The translations under genes were made by a program, and so were the position numbers. From CALUTH01 sp964452495 (GTDB taxonomy: Bacteria > Cyanobacteriota > Vampirovibrionia > Gastranaerophilales > Gastranaerophilaceae), in the NCBI GenBank assembly GCA_964452495.1, contig CAYVMC010000007.1, positions 1 to 64,000 on the forward strand: DNA of 64,000 nucleotides, read 5' to 3'. The notes beneath the pieces are model-generated. The model was not told where the DNA came from. It ran no database searches and saw nothing but the letters and a program-made list of their open reading frames with translations. Below, one piece after another: positions 59,914 to 64,000 of the stretch (the stretch's first letter is position 1; every line of letters starts with the position of its first letter).

Positions 59914-60995
59914 TAGCTTTTCTTCCTCCTGCTGTATACGTAGGCAAGAATTTCCGCAACAGCAACATACAAGTCTGATGGTATTATACCATCAATCGGC
60001 ACAGAATTGTATAGGGCACGAGCAACCGGCCGGTTTTCCACTATTGGAACATTATGTTGTTTTGCTATCTCTCGTATCTGAAACGCAACATAATCAACCC
60101 CTTTAGCCACAACCATGGGCGCAGGAGCTTTCAATCTGTTATACACAATAGCAACCGCATAATGTGTAGGATTTGTTACAACTACATCGGCACTAGGAAC
60201 CTGAGCCATCATTCGCCGTTTTGCCATTTGCATTTGCGTTGATCGTATCCGTGATTTTATTTTCGGGTCACCCTCTGTATCTTTCAGTTCATCTTTTATT
60301 TCCTGCTTAGTCATTTTAATTGATTTTTCATATTCATAATTCTGGTATTTTTTATCCAGAAACCCGAGTATAATCATTGCTATACACATATTGATAAGCA
60401 TCTTAAACATTACTGCACCAATGACCTCAAAAGATGCAGTAAGCGGCTGTCCAAGCATACCATAAATCTTATCAAGGTCGTTCATTAAAGTAACTATACC
60501 GCATACACTTACTATAACCAATTTTAGTATTGATTTTGCAAATTCAACCATTGTTCGGGGTTCAAATGGATTAAAAAGCCTTTTGGCATTGTTAAGAATA
60601 CGTCTGGGAGAAAGGTTTTCAGGATCAAATTTAGCACGCTGCGGAGCAAACACGTGTCCTATTTCCATACGTATGATTACGATTGTTGCGATAAACAGAA
60701 GAACAAGCAGAGGAATAATAATAGCACCTGCCGTCTGGGCATACGGTAAAAGCATTGCCATCAGGTCATCCGTATTCATTTCATCAGGATGGATATGGGT
60801 CATAGCCAGCCTTATCATTTCTTCAACATTAGTAAGAATAGGGGAAGCAAACACGCTCAACAGAACGACAGCAATAGTAACAACAAATGCCGATGCCATG
60901 TCGCGGCTTTTTGCGACATTTCCCCTTTCCCGTTCTTTATTTCGCCGCCTGGGAGTGGCGGATTCGGTTCTTTCTGCTGCCTGCTCATTTGCCAT
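59913..60995 (-). CDS. flhB: Flagellar export switch protein FlhB
   Basis: FlhB switches substrate specificity of the export gate from rod/hook to filament. The 360-residue protein has four membrane helices and the self-cleaving NPTH site in VVVTNPTHYAVAIVY. N-terminal AAERTESATPRRRNKERERG is typical. It sits 3 nt after fliR. The intact NPTH implies a functional switch. Confidence 0.97.
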   Translation of the reverse strand: MANEQAAERTESATPRRRNKERERGNVAKSRDMASAFVVTIAVVLLSVFASPILTNVEEMIRLAMTHIHPDEMNTDDLMAMLLPYAQTAGAIIIPLLVLLFIATIVIIRMEIGHVFAPQRAKFDPENLSPRRILNNAKRLFNPFEPRTMVEFAKSILKLVIVSVCGIVTLMNDLDKIYGMLGQPLTASFEVIGAVMFKMLINMCIAMIILGFLDKKYQNYEYEKSIKMTKQEIKDELKDTEGDPKIKSRIRSTQMQMAKRRMMAQVPSADVVVTNPTHYAVAIVYNRLKAPAPMVVAKGVDYVAFQIREIAKQHNVPIVENRPVARALYNSVPIDGIIPSDLYVAVAEILAYVYSRRKKS

Positions 60996-60998
60996 ATA

Positions 60999-61778
60999 TT
61001 AAAATACCGCCATTATTTGTAATAATATACGTTCCGTTATTACCTCCATATGCTCAGCCATTGCACGTATGAACATTACCGATAAAATAGTACCGAGATA
61101 CAGTTTAAGTGGCAATGAAACCATAAAGATGTTCAACTGCGGCATCATTTTGGATGTAAAACCGAGAAGAACATCAGTCATAAATAAAATCGCAAAAATC
61201 GGTAAAACCAATTCCATTCCCATAGAAAATATCTGAGTAGTAATAACTATTATTTGTTCTACCACCTGCGGCGAAAAATCAAATGTAAACCCGACAGGCA
61301 TTGAAATAAAACTATGATACAAAGAGGAAAACATCAAATGATGACCGTTTATCCATAAAAAAATCATGCCGGACAGTAATACAAAAGCCTGTGTCAAAAC
61401 AGGGGATGAACTTCCAGACAACGGATTAAGCGCACTGCTTATAGACAGCCCCATCTGTGTGGAAAACATGTTAGCCCCCATTTCAACACCTATTAAAATT
61501 ACATTAGCACAATACCCTATTGCAAACCCTATTACAAACTCCTTGATAAGAATAAGTGCAAGTTCCGGCACCGCCGTCGGAACAATAAATCCGCTCGAAG
61601 CTTTAACCATAGGAAACAGAATAAATGCCACCGTTGCTGCAAACCACACTTTCACCTGTGCCGGAATAGGATATGTTGAAAAGAATGGTGCAGAAGACAA
61701 CAGTCCTGACAGGCGGGTAAATATCGCCATAAACAGGATAAGATTTGTTGGTGTAAGTATTGTGCCTAAGTTATACAT
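60999..61778 (-). CDS. fliR: Flagellar export apparatus protein FliR
   Basis: FliR is a membrane component of the export channel with about six helices. The 259-residue sequence shows LILIKEFVIGFAIGYCANVILIGVEM in part, and the conserved GANMFSTQMGLSIS and LALSRIL-like ends, matching FliR and not an EscT-type virulence homologue. It overlaps the fliQ stop by 1 nt (TAATG). FliP, FliQ and FliR form the helical export gate. Confidence 0.94.
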   Translation of the reverse strand: MYNLGTILTPTNLILFMAIFTRLSGLLSSAPFFSTYPIPAQVKVWFAATVAFILFPMVKASSGFIVPTAVPELALILIKEFVIGFAIGYCANVILIGVEMGANMFSTQMGLSISSALNPLSGSSSPVLTQAFVLLSGMIFLWINGHHLMFSSLYHSFISMPVGFTFDFSPQVVEQIIVITTQIFSMGMELVLPIFAILFMTDVLLGFTSKMMPQLNIFMVSLPLKLYLGTILSVMFIRAMAEHMEVITERILLQIMAVF

Positions 61779-62056
61779 TAAACTCCGCCTGCCGTTAATT
61801 GCGGGATTACATCCATAAATTCGTTTACATAAGAAATAAAGAGATTAACCATCCACGGCATAAGGATTATCAATATAGCAATCCCGCCGATAATTTTAGG
61901 AACAAACGTTAAAGTTGATTCCTGAATCTGTGTTACTGTCTGAAACACGCTTATTGCAAGACCTATAACTACTCCTGAAGCAAGGATTGGAACTGAGATT
62001 TGCAGAGTAAGAACAAACATTTTCTGCATTAATGTAATGATAATTTCCTGTTCCAT
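61778..62056 (-). CDS. fliQ: Flagellar export apparatus protein FliQ
   Basis: FliQ is the small two-helix subunit of the export gate. The 92-residue protein has the hallmark QTVTQIQESTLTFVPKI loop between its helices. It begins 2 nt after fliP and overlaps fliR by 1 nt, as expected for subunits assembled together. Confidence 0.96.
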   Translation of the reverse strand: MEQEIIITLMQKMFVLTLQISVPILASGVVIGLAISVFQTVTQIQESTLTFVPKIIGGIAILIILMPWMVNLFISYVNEFMDVIPQLTAGGV

Positions 62057-62058
62057 AC

Positions 62059-62817
62059 CTACCTCGCAAACCCTTCAACCAGAGATTTAACAAGCAAATA
62101 CCACCCGTCAACCATAACAAACATAATAAGCTTGAACGGAAGTGCAATCATCGTAGGCGGCAGGAACATCATCCCCATTGCAACAAGTATACTGGCAACT
62201 ACAATATCAATAACCAAAAACGGCAGATAAATTACAAAGCCGATTGTAAAAGCCATTTTTAATTCACTCAAAATAAATGCCGGAATAAGAACATAAGTAG
62301 GAATATCACTTGTATCTTTAGGTTTTTCAAGTTTTGCCATTCTTACAAACAATGCAAGCTCTTTATCACTGGTCTGCTTGAACATAAAATCCCTGACGGG
62401 TTGAATACCTCTTTCCAGAGCCGCCTGCTGGGTAATCTGGTTTTGCATATACGGCTGTAGAGCATCATTGTTGATTTTAGTAAATACCGGTGACATCACA
62501 AAGAATGTCAGAATAATAGCAAGGCTTGTCAGAACCTGATTAGGCGGAAGTGTTGTCACACCTATTGCCTGCCTTAACAACGAAAGTACAATTACAATAC
62601 GCACAAACGATGTTGTCATAATAAGAATACTTGGCGCCAGCGAAAGAATTGTTAACCAGATAAGAATTTGCATCCCGTTCGTAAAATCCTGCGGTGTATT
62701 AGCAGGCTGCATACCAATGTTTATATTCGGAAAAGACATTGCGCAAAAAGACGGAAGAGCGCACAGCACAATGACTCCGATAGTCAGCATTATCTTTTTC
62801 AATATACCAAACTTCAT
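62059..62817 (-). CDS. fliP: Flagellar export apparatus protein FliP
   Basis: FliP forms the core of the export gate with FliQ and FliR. The 252-residue protein has an N-terminal signal peptide (KIMLTIGVIVLCALPSFC), then LTILSLAPSILIMTTSFVRI in part and GVTTLPPNQVLTSLAIILTFFVM, plus a C-terminal IDIVVASILVAMGMMFLPP. It is the first gene in the operon as visible here. GAGGAG precedes the ATG. A GGCAATTTTT match on the minus strand lies about 60 nt upstream, near 62881. Confidence 0.97.
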   Translation of the reverse strand: MKFGILKKIMLTIGVIVLCALPSFCAMSFPNINIGMQPANTPQDFTNGMQILIWLTILSLAPSILIMTTSFVRIVIVLSLLRQAIGVTTLPPNQVLTSLAIILTFFVMSPVFTKINNDALQPYMQNQITQQAALERGIQPVRDFMFKQTSDKELALFVRMAKLEKPKDTSDIPTYVLIPAFILSELKMAFTIGFVIYLPFLVIDIVVASILVAMGMMFLPPTMIALPFKLIMFVMVDGWYLLVKSLVEGFAR

Positions 62818-63106
62818 TTTATCTCCTCAAAAAGGGCATATATTCCCACTGTTATTTTAACTTAATGGGGGAAAAATTGCCAATTCTTTAAGAAAGTTTA
62901 TATAAAGTGTGGAGATGGAAATGAGTGAAAACAAAATAAACAAATGGAAACTACAGTAAAAGAATAATCCGCAGCAAAAATATGGCCTTTTAATTTACCC
63001 CTTAATTTACTCCTTGATTACTTTTCCTGTCACCTTTTAGCCCATAGCTATATACGCTAAACTATCGGAGAAAGTGCAACACCCATTGCATAAAGTGAAT
63101 ATTTTT

Positions 63107-63235
63107 TTACCCATTTAAAAAGGTAGAAGATGAATTTACCAGAGTTTCAGCACCGGATACCAACCCGAATCCAATAGCCGAAAGAATACCTATATTTGCA
63201 ACTCTGTCTTTACATGTAAGGTTAATGTATATATT
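63107..63235 (-). pseudogene. Short open remnant with a glycine-rich hydrophobic segment
   Basis: On the minus strand a frame is open from 63235 to the TAA at 63109-63107 with no usable start. It encodes NLTCKDRVANIGILSAIGFG followed by LVSGAETLVNS and ending LNG. The glycine-rich hydrophobic stretch resembles the C-terminal membrane helices of the SFKG-type proteins (for example SGAIGALIL at 35801). It is preceded by an in-frame TGA, so it looks like the tail of a lost gene. It could alternatively be a very short peptide from a non-ATG start. Confidence 0.5.
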
Positions 63236-63246
63236 TCAAATCGGAT

Positions 63247-63276
63247 AAAATCCCAGCTGATTAAAGCTGGGATTTT
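63247..63276. terminator. Terminator of the 63284 gene
   Basis: AAAATCCCAGCT (63247-63258) pairs with AGCTGGGATTTT (63265-63276), 12 bp with a 6-nt loop, with T-rich flanks on the minus strand. It lies directly after the stop of the minus-strand gene. Confidence 0.93.
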
Positions 63277-63283
63277 ATAATAA

Positions 63284-63670
63284 TTAAACATTGTAATAAA
63301 TCCTATGCAGGCTGTCTGAGCGTCTACTGTTGACCGTTTCAATAAATCCTTTTTCATTTGTAGCCTTTGTTTTTAGATAGATAGTTGTTTTTTTCTTTTT
63401 TTGCTCCGATCCCCAAAGCACTGTTTTGATTTTGTCCTTTAATGAAAGCTTGACTGGTTTTATATCATCAAGACTAAGTGCCATTTGCGGCTTACCAGTT
63501 GTTTTTCCTAAAAAATATGTTACTGAAGCCGAAGCATTAAAATCTTTTCCGAATCGTTTTAATACTTTCGAATTTACTATTGCATCAAAAACTTCCTTTG
63601 ACATTCCAACATCGGGAGTAATAGCACCAAAAGCTTTGCTGTTACTATTGTTAATTGCTTGTACCTGCAT
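63284..63670 (-). CDS. Small unknown protein with N-terminal MQVQAIN/FGA tag
   Basis: The 128-residue protein begins MQVQAINNSNSKAFGAITPD, a tag style shared with the 5720 gene (MQITKIN) and, more loosely, the SFKG proteins. The rest is Lys/Thr/Ser-rich with no membrane helix. A basic cluster (WGSEQKKKKTTIYLKTK) near residue 90 and a beta-rich end (GFIETVNSRRSDSLHRIYYNV) suggest a small folded cytoplasmic domain. AAAGGAAAAAGG precedes the ATG. Function is unknown. Confidence 0.7.
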   Translation of the reverse strand: MQVQAINNSNSKAFGAITPDVGMSKEVFDAIVNSKVLKRFGKDFNASASVTYFLGKTTGKPQMALSLDDIKPVKLSLKDKIKTVLWGSEQKKKKTTIYLKTKATNEKGFIETVNSRRSDSLHRIYYNV

Positions 63671-63862
63671 TCCTTTTTCCTTTCTTCTATAAATTATTCT
63701 ACTACATACTAATTATGCTAAAACAAAAATATTATTTCACAATAAAATATTAAGAAATATATTTTTTATTTAATGATATTCATACCCGAATACCACTTTC
63801 CGAAAAGCTAAAACTTCTGAATAAAAAAATTTGCGTATAAATAAAGGAAATATTAATTTATA

Positions 63863-64000
63863 TTAAAGTAAATTATTAAATCTGAAACCTTTTGACTCTG
63901 ACATACAACGTCCAATTTCTACCAGAGATTGTTGTAACTTTGCAAAACTTTCTTTCAAACCTTCATTTACCCCTGCTTTGTCCGGATACAGACTGTAGTC
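63863..64000 (-). CDS. 3' end of an unknown gene, cut by the window edge
   Basis: On the minus strand a frame is open from the window edge (64000) to a TAA at 63865-63863, giving 45 residues that start DYSLYPDKAGVNEGLKESFA and end FRFNNLL. The sequence is amphipathic and helical (KLQQSLVEIGRCMSES), without a recognised family. The coding character is plausible from codon use and because no stop interrupts it in 46 codons of AT-rich sequence. The start is outside the window. Confidence 0.5.
   Translation of the reverse strand, partial: DYSLYPDKAGVNEGLKESFAKLQQSLVEIGRCMSESKGFRFNNLL

Larger units (their letters stand above)
62818..63283. other. Non-coding region upstream of fliP with a gene remnant
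   Basis: This 466-nt stretch lies between fliP and the 63284 gene, both on the minus strand. It should hold the fliP promoter. It contains a gene remnant at 63107-63235 and a terminator at 63247-63276. GGCAATTTTT on the minus strand (62882-62873) matches the shared promoter -35 but not its -10. Confidence 0.5.

Noticed and set aside
57826..62817. Virulence-type III secretion export gate
   Set aside because: Order, FlhA/FlhB length, the NPTH and FHIPEP-type motifs and the adjacent PilZ gene all fit a flagellum, and no needle, translocon or effector genes are present in the window.

Overview
The window is 64 kb of AT-rich bacterial chromosome. It has Gram-negative traits (an autotransporter beta-barrel, an EmrA-type adaptor, HPF, FlhA/FlhB/FliPQR) combined with an anaerobic, fermentative outlook (pyruvate formate-lyase and its activase, a FeoA-FeoB fusion). 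Many proteins carry a short Asn/Ser-rich stretch ending in a PSFKG-like motif. Together these suggest a gut member of the Vampirovibrionia/Melainabacteria (Gastranaerophilales). That placement is inference from gene content and style; no marker was searched. No tRNA, rRNA, CRISPR array, insertion sequence or prophage was found.

Layout. 1-1.0 kb: C-terminal end of a GC-richer autotransporter with a strong terminator. 1-4 kb: a secreted unknown, then rpsB-tsf behind a clear promoter and structured leader. 4-9.9 kb: two lineage-style unknowns and a minus-strand group of HEAT protein, queC, DUF366 and SPOR protein, plus a secreted zinc ribbon. 10-17 kb: oxidoreductase, pgsA-trmL-nnrD, a ribbon-helix-helix regulator, TPR protein-mnmE, and a LysM protein. 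17.8-22.3 kb: glgC-thioredoxin, a large membrane unknown and a GH108-type muramidase, the last two divergent. 22.3-29.4 kb: pflA and pflB, a CCA-type nucleotidyltransferase with a decayed copy nearby, and two alpha/beta hydrolases. 29.5-36.4 kb: grpE-dnaJ-propeller-methyltransferase, lysS, a zinc ribbon and an SFKG protein. 36.4-42.7 kb: an AAA/DUF4143 ATPase with a 32-bp tandem repeat upstream, and smc-scpA-scpB as one operon. 43-47 kb: HdeD-like protein, rhodanese, TIGR04076 protein, feoAB. 47-53 kb: a membrane unknown, a marR-emrA-emrB efflux operon, ogt. 53.8-55.8 kb: a Cys-rich small protein, hpf, a glycosyltransferase and a KdsC-like phosphatase. 55.8-62.8 kb: the minus-strand flagellar export operon fliP-fliQ-fliR-flhB-flhA-pilZ-unknown-PLP enzyme. 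62.8-64 kb: gene remnants, a tagged small protein and a partial gene at the right edge.

The most interesting signals are not single genes. (1) Five start regions share one promoter-like layout, GCAAT then ACTTTAT (or a close variant), 22 nt apart from first base to first base. They precede a ribbon-helix-helix protein, a LysM protein, a muramidase, and two membrane proteins of lineage-specific style, which suggests an envelope-related regulon under an alternative sigma factor or activator. (2) Several genes have a -10 box exactly 6-7 nt before the ATG and no Shine-Dalgarno, so they are probably transcribed leaderless. (3) Unrelated unknown proteins share a short PSFKG-like tag. (4) There are two decayed gene remnants, one of them an internally deleted duplicate of the CCA-type gene.
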